Assembly (NCBI RefSeq): GCF_020520425.1
Contig: NC_079489.1
Span: 17,756,001-17,820,000, forward strand
From: Spinacia oleracea
Lineage: Eukaryota > Streptophyta > Magnoliopsida > Caryophyllales > Amaranthaceae
Direction: 5' to 3'
Length of the DNA: 64,000 nt
Shown in pieces: positions 1 to 11,997 of the stretch; position 1 is the stretch's first letter, and every line of letters begins with the position of its first letter. The notes below the pieces were generated by a model. That model worked only from the letters and a program-made list of their open reading frames with translations, did no database searches and was not told the DNA's origin. A program made the translations under genes and the position numbers.

Positions 1-158
1 ATTAGGATTTTGGTGTCCATCTGAAATGTCGATAATACCCTTATTTGAAATTGTTAAAAAACATTTATAAAATGTTACAGAGTATAACATTACTTGCATA
101 TATAAAAACAAAACTTCAAAATTGTTCGCACGCATCGCGTGCATGCATATAAGACTAG
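1..158 (+). mobile_element. Helitron 3' end (rest lies left of window)
   Basis: A perfect hairpin gcacgcatcgcgtgc at 128-142 is followed 12 bases later by CTAG (155-158) and then T. That is the usual Helitron 3' terminus: a short hairpin, then CTRR, inserted before a T. The 5' end is not in the window. A near-identical terminus lies at 39629-39655 on the other strand. Confidence 0.6.
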
Positions 159-1138
159 TAAATAATAAAGCAATTGGGGGAGGGAGTAATAAACAAATTG
201 ACATTGTTTGGTGAGGAGCTGTTAGCGGTTAGTTGTTAGCTGATTTGGCTAGCTGTTAGCGGGTAGCTGTTTATATTAGTTGGTTTGACTAGCTGGTTGA
301 ATTAGCTGCTTGTGTACAAATGTTTGATAAATTAGCTAATACAGATTAGCTGTTTAATATGTAAAATGACCATTAATGACATTGACATACTTTGTTTCTT
401 ATTAAATTAGACAAATATTTTATTGTGTTAAGATTTTCTCTTATTTTTTAAATAAACATTGAATAAATAAACCAAAATTATATTTTGAGGAAAATATTAT
501 TCTTAATTTAATTTTTTTAATATATTATTTGCAAATATAGAAATATTATTAATGATATTACAAGCATGATTGGAATAACTTTCAATTATTTTAAAATACT
601 AACATAAAATTTACTACAACAAAAAATGAGTTTAGTATATAGGGTGAAATGAAGAAGGAATGTGAGTAATGTTTTTAGGAGAAAAGTAATTTAGGGTACC
701 TAGGTTAGGAATGGTTGTAATTTTATTTTTTAGAGGACCTGGTAATGGTTGTAATTATAGGCAATAGTAGGACAAAATAGTCAATTTCATTCACTTTCTC
801 AAACATGTAATTGCAAAAACTCGTATATTGAGCTTTTTCGTAATTAAACTCTCTTCCGAACCTCTCCTAACCAAACACTTCCAATTAGTTTTTTTTAAAA
901 AAACTTCTAATTTACTCCAAAAATCTTTTTTTTTTCTCTCTCAAACCTCTCATAACCAAACACCACCAGAAAAAAAAAAAAATGGTGGGAGAAAAACAAT
1001 TTAATCAAAGTAGGGAGAGAATTTATTGTAATTGTGACTCAATAGTATTAAATAACTTGTGAGTGGGTAGAAACTAGAAAACTTAAATAAATAGAAGTGT
1101 AACCATATACAAGCTGGTCTTTATACTTTTTTTTATTA
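159..1138. other. AT-rich intergenic stretch with MITE relics
   Basis: No gene seen. Around 198-345 there is an irregular repeat of AGCTGTTAGC and AGCTGGTTG type, like the subterminal repeats of non-autonomous hAT elements. At 840-960 two related blocks (cctctcctaaccaaacac and cctctcataaccaaacac) look like relics of another MITE end. Neither could be delimited. Confidence 0.35.
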
Positions 1139-1310
1139 CTTCATCCGTTCTCAAGTATTAGTCCCCTTTTGACTTTTTTAACTGTTTCAACTCAATATTT
1201 AAACATAAATACCTCCAGATACGTACATTAAATAAATATAAAAAATTAATATTATTAAATTACACAGTTAGACAAACAAAATAAGATAAATTAGAATATT
1301 CTCTTCATTC
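1139..1310. mobile_element. Truncated Stowaway-type MITE
   Basis: The left end cttcatccgttctcaagtat follows TA and resembles the right end of the intact element at 8589-8851, read in reverse. An internal block near 1290-1305 also matches that element in reverse. The second terminal repeat is missing. Confidence 0.5.
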
Positions 1311-1393
1311 GCGAACCAAAAAAAATGGATTTCAATAGTCGTTGTATCTGTATCTTCACAACCAAAAACAGTTGACACCATAAACACAAATCA

Positions 1394-1885
1394 ATGGGGA
1401 TATCAGCATCAAAGCGAGTAAGCCACCACTTCCGCACTTCCCAAGAATTCACCTCCTCTTGCAACACCATCTTCTCCGACCTCCAAACCCTAACTCAACA
1501 CGCCTCCCCGGGTCAAATCTTCGCCTACCAACTCCCCGATGCCGCACTCCGCCTCCACAATTCTCTCTCCTCCCCTCCCCTCAAGACCTGGTGTCCTTCC
1601 CCTCCCTCTCGCGCGCAAGTCGACGGCGCGTACCGATCGCTTCGAAGGAAGTCTCCACCGGAGGAAACTCTAAGCTCCGACGAGTTTAGAGAGTTTGCTA
1701 TTGTTATGTTTACTGACGCCATCGTTTCGAACGCCTCGAAGGCGGTGGCGAGTAAGGTTTGTGTCGGAGTTGCGGGGATTGCTGGCGTTGGGATGGTGGC
1801 GAGAATCGGCGGTGGTTTGGTAGGGTCTGTGATTGGGATTTACGCTATCGGAATTGCTACTTCGGTTTATGTTAGTTTGGGTTAG
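1394..1885 (+). CDS. Small N-myristoylated plant protein of unknown function
   Basis: Single-exon reading frame of 163 residues. The start is fixed by MGISASK: Gly2, Ser6 and Lys7 fit the N-myristoylation consensus, so the protein is probably membrane-anchored at its N terminus. The middle is soluble and proline/serine-rich (about residues 55-90). The last 45 residues are a glycine-rich hydrophobic stretch (VGVAGIAGVGMVARIGGG and on) that could form one or two tight membrane helices. From memory it resembles a conserved plant family of about 160-170 residues with the same layout, known only as uncharacterised. The coding part is much more GC-rich than its surroundings, which supports a real gene. 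Function unknown. Confidence 0.8.
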   Translation: MGISASKRVSHHFRTSQEFTSSCNTIFSDLQTLTQHASPGQIFAYQLPDAALRLHNSLSSPPLKTWCPSPPSRAQVDGAYRSLRRKSPPEETLSSDEFREFAIVMFTDAIVSNASKAVASKVCVGVAGIAGVGMVARIGGGLVGSVIGIYAIGIATSVYVSLG

Positions 1886-2084
1886 ATTAGAGGAGGATTT
1901 GGTTGATTAGAGCAATTGATTTGTTATAATGTGTTTTTTTTAAATGAACATTTGTTTCTTTTGAGGGAATTAAATGAACATTTGTTGAATAATTGTTAAT
2001 ATTGCAACTTTTTAGGTTGGATACTTGATTGCAACTTTGTAGTTTGATTCTTCACACTAATCTCCTCTTATTCTTATCTTTTGG

Positions 2085-2280
2085 TACGACCGTCTCACCG
2101 GAAAAACCACTTTAATTGTTTAACTAATTAATTTTCGTATTTAACTAAGTAATTAGTTTCATTGCTTAACTAATTAATTTCAGTGCTTAACTAATTAGTT
2201 TCAATGTTTAACTAATTGATTTTAGTGCTTAACTTATATGTAGTCTTTTGCGTAAGATCGCCTTATATAAAAATTTGTAT
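2085..2280. mobile_element. MITE-like element with TTAACTAATT tandem repeats
   Basis: Five or six copies of an about 20-bp unit built on TTAACTAATTRRTTTCAGTGC lie between two imperfect inverted ends (acgaccgtctcaccgg at the left; gtaagatcgccttatataaa at the right). The same layout recurs at 36391-36823 and 58925-59165. Confidence 0.5.
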
Positions 2281-2716
2281 ACTCTTATAAAGAGAGGAAA
2301 AGGTCCCTTAAAAAAACTTCCATTACTTTTGTGTAAAATGATTTGTCTAAATTTCGATCAGGTGTCAAGGATTCAAAATATGGGTTTGGGTGTAATGTAT
2401 TTAAACAGCTTCATAGTTGATAGCATGTTTCATTCGTCTTTGAATCTTGGCTAAAGTAGGAGACATGGTATTTCAATTCCCTGTCTCTAACACTCTTTGC
2501 CAACAAATATCAAATATCACAAGACAAACAGAAGGTAATTCTGGAAATGGTGATCATAATCAGACGGAAAACTTTGGCAACTGGTGGAAGATGTATTATC
2601 ACTATAGTTGCAAAATTGACAAATGTAAATACACACATGACACATCCAATTCAAGAATAAGCTGATTTTATACACATTTGAAGGGCATGTAATAAAATGT
2701 TGAAGTTGAACAATTA

Positions 2717-5700
2717 CTATTCTTCTATATCTATCTCCATTCCCGGTATGTACTCCAAGCTTACATCAAAGATAACAGGACTATTTGGCGCAACACGTGG
2801 CCTTCCAGGAGCTGAGGTCAGGCCTTTCGGGAATGCCAACTGCTCAGTACATTACAACAACGGAAAATAAATAGAGTAAGCTTTTCTGAGACTAAGTAGC
2901 AAACTATACTTCTTACAGCAACACACCACTCACATATGACCAACTTCACAGGTTACTTGCCAAATGGGAGACTAGTTTTTGATTTACAAATTACAAGGCC
3001 AAAACCTTAAAAATGTAGTAAGAATGTTGAGTAGATATGCAATAAGGCGGGATGAAAAGATAGGTAGTGAAATGCTTACCGGTCCTGGAATGTAGAGTCG
3101 TCTTTTACCACCAGCTTTCATGCTAAGGAGTCCTTCGTCAAGTCCCTTGATCACCTGTTTTAGCATTTAACAATATTTAGCATCACATTTAATCTGAATC
3201 ACCTCAAGTATAAGGCAAGTTAATTACCTGGCCAGACCCGACTCGAAAGATGTAAAGCTGATTCTTCTCAAGTGAACTGCAACAATAACTTCAGTAATTA
3301 ACAACTCATGCTTACAGTGATTCTATTGAATAGTGTCCAAGATCATCAGAAGAAGTTTCAAGGATGGTGTTTTGCAAATGAACAACAAGACATGCTAAAA
3401 TATTTGAAGATGACTTGATTGTATATTTGTATTAATTGAATGGAATTACATGATTAAAAATTGTATACTATTGTTATTACCTGTCAAAAATCTGTCCGGA
3501 AGGAACCATTGCAACATAATTTGCAGCAACCTGCAGTCAAATAAGCCACACGAAAACAATAAGAAAAGGAGTCTGTAAAAGCAAGCTAATTTGTCACATA
3601 CAGCAACAATAAAATTCTTTAGTTTTGAAAGATACAGAATGTTGGCTTAGTTCAACATTTCTGCGCGACACTTCTATTTACCAGTATACTTATTTAGAAC
3701 TTTGCAGGTTAAGAGAGAACTTTCCTGACATATACCTGAAAGCCAATTGGTGGACTCGGACCTTCACCCATCTTGATGTCTTTGTACTGCAATCCAGATT
3801 CTGTGGTAACCATGGGTACCTTCAATACAACAGGAAAATTTTAACAACCACCTTCAAAAATATAAAGGAAGATCCATATGCAAAACATACTATGACCATA
3901 AATTTAGCTATCTATCTGAATTCTGATGAAGCTAACAAGTTGTTTGGCTAGTAATAGGTTTGACATCAGTTCATGGTTATAGCTCACAAAAGAAATACTC
4001 CGTTTACGATCCTGACACAGTGAGTTATGTTAGAAATGGATGACCTCAGTTAAGTAGTTAATCAGCTGGCTCATGAATTAACCTTAAAAGAAATTTAAAA
4101 TTGTTGGTGAATCTTGTAGTTTCTCTCATATCTTTCGACGCCTCAGCCTGTTCACATCAACATCAGAATACAGGATTTAACAAGAATAGAGTGAATTGTA
4201 ACATGGATTACAGGAAATATCCAAAACTTAATTGGCAACTCCACACCCTTTTAGTTTCACCATAAAGAACGTAACTGCAACATTGTATGAAGTGCTCAAT
4301 ATTAGTGCCACAATATTTGACTGTGAATCTGAAGCTTTTCAATGAAGTGAACAAACACAATAACTGGTTGGTTAACCATTATCTGAGCACTTATGGATGT
4401 CATAATGGATTCAAACACCTGCTAAGTTTGTGGACCAGATAAGCTCAGAAGGGAAATACCCACGGAAACAACAATTCTGCACGACACTTGTAATCTTCTA
4501 TTTAGGACAGAAATGAATACAATATTGGTAATATCTGTTCTAAGGCTTCCGCAGCTATAAAGTACTCTTTCACAAGTGAAGTTCTAGGAGGGTTTGCCGT
4601 AGGATTGTTTTCGCAAGATAAGAGACTCACCACACCACAGGGATAATGAACTTCATAACTTAGCACAGAAAAGAAACTGGCAGTCATAGCCACAGGTAGT
4701 GTTATAGTGCAGGGATTCAGAATCACTTCTATTGAAGGTGATGATATTTGAGAGAAAAGGTGCGAGGAAAAAAGTGAATTAAGTAATTAATTCTATGGGG
4801 AAAGTCGAACTGTGGTGACAAACTTCTCGGATAAGTTAATTACTTTATTTACTTCAAACAGGAGTTCATTCCAGTAGGGTGTTTGCTGATTTACTCTGGT
4901 CTCTGGAATGGGTTGACATTTAAGTAGTGAATGTTCTGTGCCTTGAAGGTATTGGAATACTAAATCGAACTTTTATCATGCATTACTTGCATCAACTCTC
5001 AAGTGTCCAATATGTTGAGAGCTCATCTATGGTTTTTTAGGGAAGTAACATATCATAGAGATTTTGACACAAATAAAGGACTGAACCATCAGAGTAGAAT
5101 GTTGTGAAGAATAGCAAGAAAACTAATGATCTGAAAATGTAGATTAATCTTCGTCGCTCAATGATTACAACAATATATGCATCAGCAAAAGCAGGCCATA
5201 CAAAAACATCGATTTGCATCATTGAAAACAGGCAAAAGAAGCTGTAAAATTCCAAGTAAAAAGGGAAAGTAATCTCACCTACATTTTCAAGCTCCTTCTC
5301 ACAGGCTGCATCACATAGTTTTGGCTTCTCCTCTGGAGGCAAGCCTGCAGCTTTAGCCTCATTGAATTCCAATCTGAGACAAGAAAGTCCAAGTAGCGAT
5401 CCAACAACATTCCTGCGATTATACAGATTGAATCTAGTGCCTTCCACAGATGACAGTTCAGGAGCATGTCTCGTTTTTGAACATCGAATTGTAAGACTTT
5501 GTGCAGTCTGTTTTGCCTTGGTATGAAGATTAATGGAACCACTTAAAGCTGCAAAAACACCCATATTAACAGAATAGCTGTTAAAAAGGACCCAAATTAT
5601 GAATATGTCAAAGCTGGTTTTAATACCCAAACTAACAAAAACAGCACAAACTTTTTCAGTATTCTAAGCTGTTTCAATGAGCAGAATGCAGTCACTTTGC

Positions 5701-6621
5701 TGAAATACCCAAGTCACAAGATCGAGAGAAATTGATATGATGACTAATTATGTGACTTTTATTTCCACTCTAGCTCAACTTATTGAGCACATACTAAGGC
5801 TCCGTTTGGTAAGGCGTAAAACATTTTCATTGTAAAATGATTTTCCATGGAAAACATTTTTCAACGGAAAACACAATTCCAAACTAGTTTTCCTTTGTTT
5901 GGTACTTTAAAGGAAAATGGGAGAAGATGGTGAAGATTGAAGGGAAGAAAGGAGAGGGAGGTAAGGAGGAAAGAAGGAAAAGTGGTTTCCCTACCTTCCA
6001 AATGGAAAATGGTTTTCCAACTTTGAGGGAGTCATGGAAAATTGTTTTCATCCCTTACCCAACCAAACAACGTAAAATGATTGAAAAGGTAAAATGATTG
6101 AAAAGGGGAAAATCGTTTTCCATGAAAATGTTTTACACCCTAACAAACGGAGTCTAAATCAAATTACAATTTACAAGAAAGAAATGAAAGAGTCAAAAAT
6201 AACAAAAATCGGCTTAACTTCTGTCAATCACATAAATTAAAATGTGAAATTTGTTCTAGCTTTAACAAAACTACAACATCACTATCGGATTTTAATCATT
6301 GAAGAACATGAACAAACACAAGTAAAAAATTCTACGAAGTACATGTTAATTTAGTAAAAAAAATGGGGAAATTATATGGAACTATTATACCAAAAAGAGA
6401 ATTAGTTAAATTAGTTCTCTAATCTCCCCATAAACCCGTGAACATGAAAGTGGTACATTGTGGCCTACTTACAAAATTAGTTAGGGAATTGTGTTCCCAT
6501 ACCCGATCCTGCACTAGCGAATTAAGTAACATTGAATCAAACAACACGAATTAAATTAATAGGGGAAAGAAAACTAGAGAAGGAGTATACCGAGAGGAGA
6601 AAGCAGAGCAGAAGCAGACAT
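2717..6621 (-). CDS. FKBP16-3: FKBP-type peptidyl-prolyl isomerase, thylakoid lumen (FKBP16-3)
   Basis: Seven coding exons on the minus strand: 6591-6621, 5283-5548, 3736-3819, 3481-3530, 3228-3276, 3080-3154 and 2717-2839. All have GT-AG borders and matching phases, giving 225 residues; Arabidopsis FKBP16-3 is about the same length. Residues 1-70 are a chloroplast transit peptide ending in a twin-arginine lumen signal (RRNVVGSLLGLS, then EAKAAG). The mature part starts near GLPPEEKPKLCDAACEKELE and continues into the FKBP fold (TTESGLQYKDIKMGEGPSPP, IFDSSLEK, GSGQVIKGLDEGLLSMKAG, PRVAPNSPVIFDVSLEYIPG). The family acts as prolyl isomerase or chaperone in the thylakoid lumen. The usual active-site Trp of FKBP12 is Leu here (KGLDEG), as in its lumenal relatives, so catalysis may be weak. 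Intron 1 (5549-6590) carries a Tourist-like MITE. Confidence 0.93.
5798..6154. mobile_element. Tourist-like (PIF/Harbinger) MITE in FKBP16-3 intron 1
   Basis: Inverted ends ggctccgtttggtaaggcgt and the reverse complement of acaccctaacaaacggagtc, about 30 bp each, with TAA duplicated at both sides (5795-5797 and 6155-6157). The TAA target copy and the GG start fit the PIF/Harbinger group. 357 bp, no coding capacity. Confidence 0.75.
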
Positions 6622-6859
6622 TGTTATCACGGTGAAAGCTTCTGTAAGCCAATCCTTCGCAATTTGTTGTAATTTGTGTGAATGGATAACGCTTTTGAGG
6701 TTGAGAATGACGTAATTACCAGAACAGCCATTTTCGATTTTTTCTTTTAATCCTCTTCGCAAATCCCAACCTTAAAAAAAAAAAAAAAGTTATTTAGGAT
6801 AAATTACTTTTTATCACTTAAAAAAATCGAAAAATTATTTTTTACCACCTAAAAATTAA

Positions 6860-7480
6860 AAAATATTTGAAAATGTTATGTAGGGACTACAATAATAGTA
6901 ACACTTCTTATATGTTCTACTGGTCTTATATGCACACGATGTGTGCGACATTGTTTACAATCATGTCCAAATCAGAATCGATTTGTATAGATCATATCAA
7001 GATCAAAACCGGTCTATGCAGATCATTTCCTGATCAAAACCGCTATTTCCAGATAAAAAATGATTAGTACAGACCATGTCTAGATCTGAACTGATATGTC
7101 TAGATCAGAACTAGTATGATTAGAACCGGTATGATCGATATGTGTAGATCAGAACCATTATGTCCAGATCAAAACCGGTATATGCAGATCATGTTCAGAT
7201 CAAAATATAGCTCATGTTACAGATTAGAACCTATCTGTATAGATCATGTGCATATCTGAACCGATATGTACAAATCATGTCCAGATCTGAACCATCGGCC
7301 CAAATCAGAACCCGTATGTTCATATCTTAACTGGTGTGTCCAAATAATGTCCAAGTCAAAACCATTATGTCCATATCGTAACCAGTATGTCTAGATTATG
7401 CGCAACTCAAAACCGTTTTTCTCCAGATCGTGTCCAAATTAGAACCGATCTATCCAAACCATGTCCAAGTCTATCTAATA
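6860..7480. repeat. Degenerate GATCAGAACCGGTATGT repeat array
   Basis: About twenty diverged copies of a 17-37 bp unit around (c)agatcagaaccggtatgtc(c) run through this stretch. The region begins just after a Helitron-like hairpin (6932-6946, gcacacgatgtgtgc). To the right (7620-7740) it gives way to GATCAGATAAG-type repeats and a terminus-like ggtgaactaaacagggtct, a motif common at Tourist-like ends. No coding capacity. Confidence 0.55.
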
Positions 7481-8160
7481 TATGGCATAGTTAAATAATG
7501 ACTAAAGTTAAATAAATAATTTGTAATTATAACAACATTATAAATTTGAATAAAATTTATTTTACATTTAAATCATTTAATATTATTAATTGTAGTTTTT
7601 GTTATTTAAATCTTAATTGTGAAATATCAGATCAGAAAAAATAAGTTCAAATTAGTTCAGATAAGAAAAAATAAGACCAGATCAAATCAGATCAGTTGAA
7701 ATTAGATCAGGAGAAATAAGGTGAACTAAACAGGGTCTAAGTCTAATATAACATTATAACGTAGTACCAGTATGAGTTAAGCTTCATTTTCACTAATGTT
7801 GCAAAACTAATGCCAAACTTTGAATGTGTTGTTAGCAGTTGTTACCAACTCGATTACCGCCTTTGACTTTTGACAAGTTAGATCGAAATGGGTGGAATTG
7901 AAAAGAAAAGAAATTCCAACAGTCAATTCAAATGCTCTATAGTAGTCCAATCCTTTGACTCACATAAAAAACATGCTTTACAAAATTTCGTGAGTCAGGA
8001 AATCATACCCAACAGAAATTTCGAAGAAAATAGGAAAATGTTTGGGTGATCTAAGGGTTAGGCGAAGTGTGATATATCGCTGGAAAATAACGGATTTGTC
8101 GTCCATATTCAGGGGTAAAATAGTATTTTTCGCTTAATATGTTGAAAAATCAAATAAATA
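7481..8160. other. Intergenic, no gene seen
   Basis: AT-rich sequence. 7620-7740 holds short GATCAGAAAAAATAAG-type repeats. Nothing else recognisable. Confidence 0.3.
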
Positions 8161-8164
8161 TTAA

Positions 8165-8425
8165 GTATCCACAACAATGACAGTAATTAATACAACAATG
8201 ACAGTATTTTAATACAACAATGACAATACTTATACAAATGATGGCAATATACATGCAACACTTTTACTCATTCATTTAAGTGGTCTCTTTACTTTTTCTA
8301 TTTCATTTCCTTCTTTTTGGGTGATTATGACAGACTTTAATACAACAATGACAATATATATATACAACAAGGACAATACTTATATAACAGATGACAGTGT
8401 ATAACAATAAACAATACTTTTACCC
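8165..8425. repeat. Imperfect ATACAACAATGACAGTA tandem repeat, duplicated block
   Basis: Three or more copies of ATACAACAATGACAGTA at 8187-8250 and a second run at 8339-8415. Each run is followed by a related cattcattta tract with T/C-rich sequence, so a unit of about 170 bp seems to have been duplicated. Confidence 0.55.
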
Positions 8426-8588
8426 ATTCATTTAAAGGGTGGGCCATCATTTCCAATTTATTTTCTTTTACTTTTTTTTTCGGTGGGTATGGGGACGAAA
8501 ATCCCGTTGTCCCCCAGCGGTGTATCACGCCTCAAGGGTTCATAACCCTTAAGATAAATATAACATAAAATAATATATTAGTGTAATA

Positions 8589-8851
8589 CTCCCTCCGTTC
8601 TTGAATATTAGTCCTATTTGGAATCTTGACACTATTTACGTACAATTGAAGAGAATCTTCTAATTTTTTTACAATACGTACTTCAAAACTTATTCATGTG
8701 AGATCATGTTTTGTTCGTCTCACTGTGTAGTTTAACAATATCAAATTTTTATATTTTTTTAGCATAAGTATTTGGAGATATTTACATTTAAAGATCGAGT
8801 TAAAGCGGGTTGAAAAGTCAAAAGGGGGCTAATATTTAAGAACGGAGGGAG
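8589..8851. mobile_element. Stowaway-type MITE
   Basis: Ends ctccctccgttcttgaatat and the reverse complement of atatttaagaacggagggag, flanked by TA on both sides (8587-8588, 8852-8853). 263 bp. Confidence 0.85.
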
Positions 8852-8937
8852 TAATATATATAAGGTAAGTTTCAATGTATTTGTAACCAATCAGAATTCA
8901 ATATTGAAAGGGTTGTCAACCCTTAGGGTGACTCTAG

Positions 8938-9258
8938 CATTGTCCGTCCCAAAAGTTTCTTTACATTTCCTTTTATATTATCACATGCCTTAATATTCTA
9001 TCAAAATTTATGTCCAATTATTATTTTAACCAATTAAATTCATTGGGTCATTTAATATCTCACATTTTTCCATAGGAACATTAAATCTTTCTCATTTTCC
9101 CAATTAATATCAGAATTTTGATAAAAGCGAAAACATTATAAATAATCGTAAATTAGCTTGTTTAAATAAAAAAATAGAGGAATCTCAATGCACATTAATT
9201 AATCGTTAAAATGCGTACAAAATAATAAAACTAAAGAACAAAAAGAGACGAAGAGAGT
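8938..9258. mobile_element. Worn Stowaway-type MITE (same family as 11998-12341)
   Basis: The interior and right end (aaagaacaaaaagagacgaa) match the intact copies at 11998-12341 and 13400-13735. The left end is eroded (gtccgtcccaaaagtttctt). Confidence 0.6.
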
Positions 9259-9455
9259 ATTTTATTACTCCAAATCACAAAATAATATGTATTTATAAGA
9301 TAATTCATGAGGTTTTTTAATTTTTGGTGTACCCTTATGAATAGTTTGTAATACCGTCGCTCACAATTAATTAAATGATTGAATTAGAAAAACACAATCA
9401 ATTAAAAAAATACAGTCAACTAAAATAGTTTAACTCAAATTTTGTTAGAATAATA

Positions 9456-9708
9456 ATTCCTCCGTTTCTTATTAGATGACATAATTGGGTTTTATACACT
9501 ATTTACACAAGCTCCTTTGACTTCCTTTCGTGATTATACTTAAAAAAACATAGTCATGTGAGGTTTTATTAGATTCATGTCAATAAATATTTTTTAAATA
9601 TCAACTTTCTATACTTTTTCTTATCCAAATTGAAAACATTAATGTTTGAAATCGTGCATTGGCGAACGTGGCTAAATAATTGTATAAACTAAAAAAGAAC
9701 GGAGGAAG
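9456..9708. mobile_element. Stowaway-type MITE
   Basis: Ends attcctccgtttcttattag and ctaaaaaagaacggaggaag are inverted copies, with TA at 9454-9455 and 9709-9710. Related copies, sharing internal sequence, lie at 17034-17291 and 20288-20545. Confidence 0.75.
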
Positions 9709-9823
9709 TATATATAACTTTACATAAATTTGTATGGAAACTAGCGCAAATCAAGCAAAAATTAATACCTTAAATTTGGTTGTACATAAGGTAATTACTA
9801 CAACAAAGCGTAGATAAAGTATA

Positions 9824-11633
9824 CTCCCTCCGTCCCGGAATACTCGACCCGGTTTGACCGGCACAGAGTTTAAGGGACTTGAATTGACTTATTTAATTTA
9901 ATAGGTAGTACTCCCTCCATTCCTTTATGTTGTTCCCATAGAGAATGTTGGGGGGTTTTTAAGAAAACTGAATCTTTGTTTGTATTGGGATAAGAGTAAT
10001 GATTGGGTGTAAGAATAATGATTGTGTGTAAGAGATTATATATTTAAAATAAAGTAAGGAGAGAGAAAATATTAAATAAATAAGATAAATGAGAGATATT
10101 TCATTAACAAAATAATCAGATTAAAATCGAACCAGAAAAAGAACAAAATTAGAACAACTCTAAATCGAACCACTAAATCGAACCAGAAAATTCGATTTAA
10201 AATATAACCAAAAAATAAGAAAATCCAACAAAAACCCAGAAATTTAGACTTCAATCAACTCACAAATTCGTGAACAAATTCGAGCACAATTCAACCCATA
10301 AATACGAACATATTCAACCCAGAAAATCAGGAAAATTCAACCCAAATCGAACAAATTAAACCCGGAAAATCGAACAACAAATTCAACCAGAAAATTGTAC
10401 AAATTCAACCCAAATTCAACAAAAATCGAGCAAAATTCAACCTAGAAATACGAACAAATTCAACCAAAATTAAACCCAGAAATTCGAGAAAGTTCAACCA
10501 AAATCAACCCAAAAATTAGACAAGAAAATCGAGATAATTCAACCCAAATTTAGACCAAAATAAACCCCAAAAAATCGACCAAAATCAAACCAAAATTCGA
10601 GAACATTAAACCCGAAATTCGACAAAAATTTCGACAAAAAGTTCGTCCAAAATCAACCAAAAATTCGACAAAAATTAAACCAAAAACTCGACCAAAATCA
10701 ACCAAAAAAACAACCCAGAAATTCGTCATAAGTTCGCAAAAAAAAAAACCCTAAAAATTTGAAACGTGAATACAAAAATAAATAAATACCCAATTGATCT
10801 CAATTTCACGATTTTGAGGATTTAGAGGTCAAATTCGACCATGAAAACTCTAGATCTAGGGTTTTCGTGGTCGAATTTCACCATCTAAAACCATAATACG
10901 TATTCTACAGCTTTTTCGGGTGGTGGTGGCGGTGGCGGAGTTGTGGTGGTGGTGGCGGCGATATTGAACGAGGAGAGAGAAAAGTGAGAGAGGAAGGAGG
11001 AGAGAGAGAAAAGTGAGAGGAGGAATATGAAAATGAAGAACATCTTTGATGTTCTTGAGGGTATCAGCAAGAGAAACAGAGAAAGGAAGGAAGAGAGAGA
11101 GAAAAGTGAAAGGAGGTTGAAGAGAGAGAGAGAAATCAGAGAGGTGAGAGAGAGTGAAAGTGACGGTAGTGGGGTGGGGTTATGGGGGATGGGAAATTAA
11201 TTAAATAAGGGTGGTGGGGAAAAAGAGGGTGGAAAAAGGGTAGAATCTTAGGGTTTTTTGGTAAATAGTGGGGAATCTTAGGGTAAATTGGTAAAAAAAC
11301 TATGGCCAAAAATAGTAAAGATTCAGTAGGGGAACAACAAAAAGAAATGCCAAAAAAGGAAATGGGAACAACAAAAAGGAATGGAGGGAGTAGTTGATAG
11401 TGGGGTATTATTTTAATGTAGTTAGTGGGAGGTGGGTTAAGAGGTGGGGTTGGGGGAGAGTAGGGGTTGAATTTTTAATTATTTTTTGTATGGAATAGGG
11501 AGTAGGTGGGTTAATAGGGGTGGAGTGAGAAATAATATAATATTGTTAGAATATTTCCATTTTTAGAAACAGGTCAAGTATTAAGGGACGACCCGATAAG
11601 GAAAACAGGTCAAGTATTCCGGGACGGAGGGAG
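9824..11633. mobile_element. Stowaway-type MITE split by a nested element
   Basis: Ends ctccctccgtcccggaatac and gtattccgggacggagggag, TA duplicated at 9822-9823 and 11634-11635. An uninterrupted copy of the same family lies at 23195-23521 (327 bp). Comparison shows that the 1480-bp block 9911-11390 plus one TA is extra here. Confidence 0.9.
9911..11390. mobile_element. Large (1.48 kb) Stowaway-ended element nested in another
   Basis: Ends ctccctccattcctttatgt and acaaaaaggaatggagggag, TA at 9909-9910 and 11391-11392. It is far longer than a usual MITE. Inside, 10130-10740 is a run of imperfect AATTCAACCCAGAAATTCGA-type repeats, followed by a short block with CCATGAAAACTCTAGATCTA and a GA-rich, then GGTGG-rich tract to about 11220. 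No transposase is visible. The interior may be acquired sequence expanded by repetition. Confidence 0.85.
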
Positions 11634-11997
11634 TATATAATTGCAAGCTAGAATTTTTTTAAAATCAATAGCAAATCTTGCCCTAAATTAAATTAAGAAT
11701 AATTAAATAATAATTTCCAAGTTGAAAATAAATTAAATAAATTCAATCATCTTTACGATTATTGCAATCATAATTTATGACTAAAGTAAATGTGGGGATA
11801 ACATAAAAAATAAGTAGCATTTGTCTACCATATAAATTAACCTCATCGCCATCCTAATCACTCAAAACTTAATATATGTTGGTTGTACATAATATATGTT
11901 CCACTCTCCCTTTATTTGATCTCTAATTTATTACCATTTTTACATTTATTTTTATGGTGTATTGAGCATTTATTAGTTGTACGTAATTAAATAGCTA
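11634..11997. other. Intergenic, no gene seen
   Basis: AT-rich. Part of this stretch (11641-11850) resembles 41460-41640 in the receptor-kinase intron (tctcaaaattaaat-rich, cctcatcgccatcc versus cccctcctcatccgg), so it is a dispersed repeat of unknown type. Confidence 0.3.

Noticed and set aside
8165-8425. CRISPR-like spaced repeats
   Set aside because: Units are imperfect, adjacent and AT-rich, with no regular spacers; this is plant nuclear DNA.
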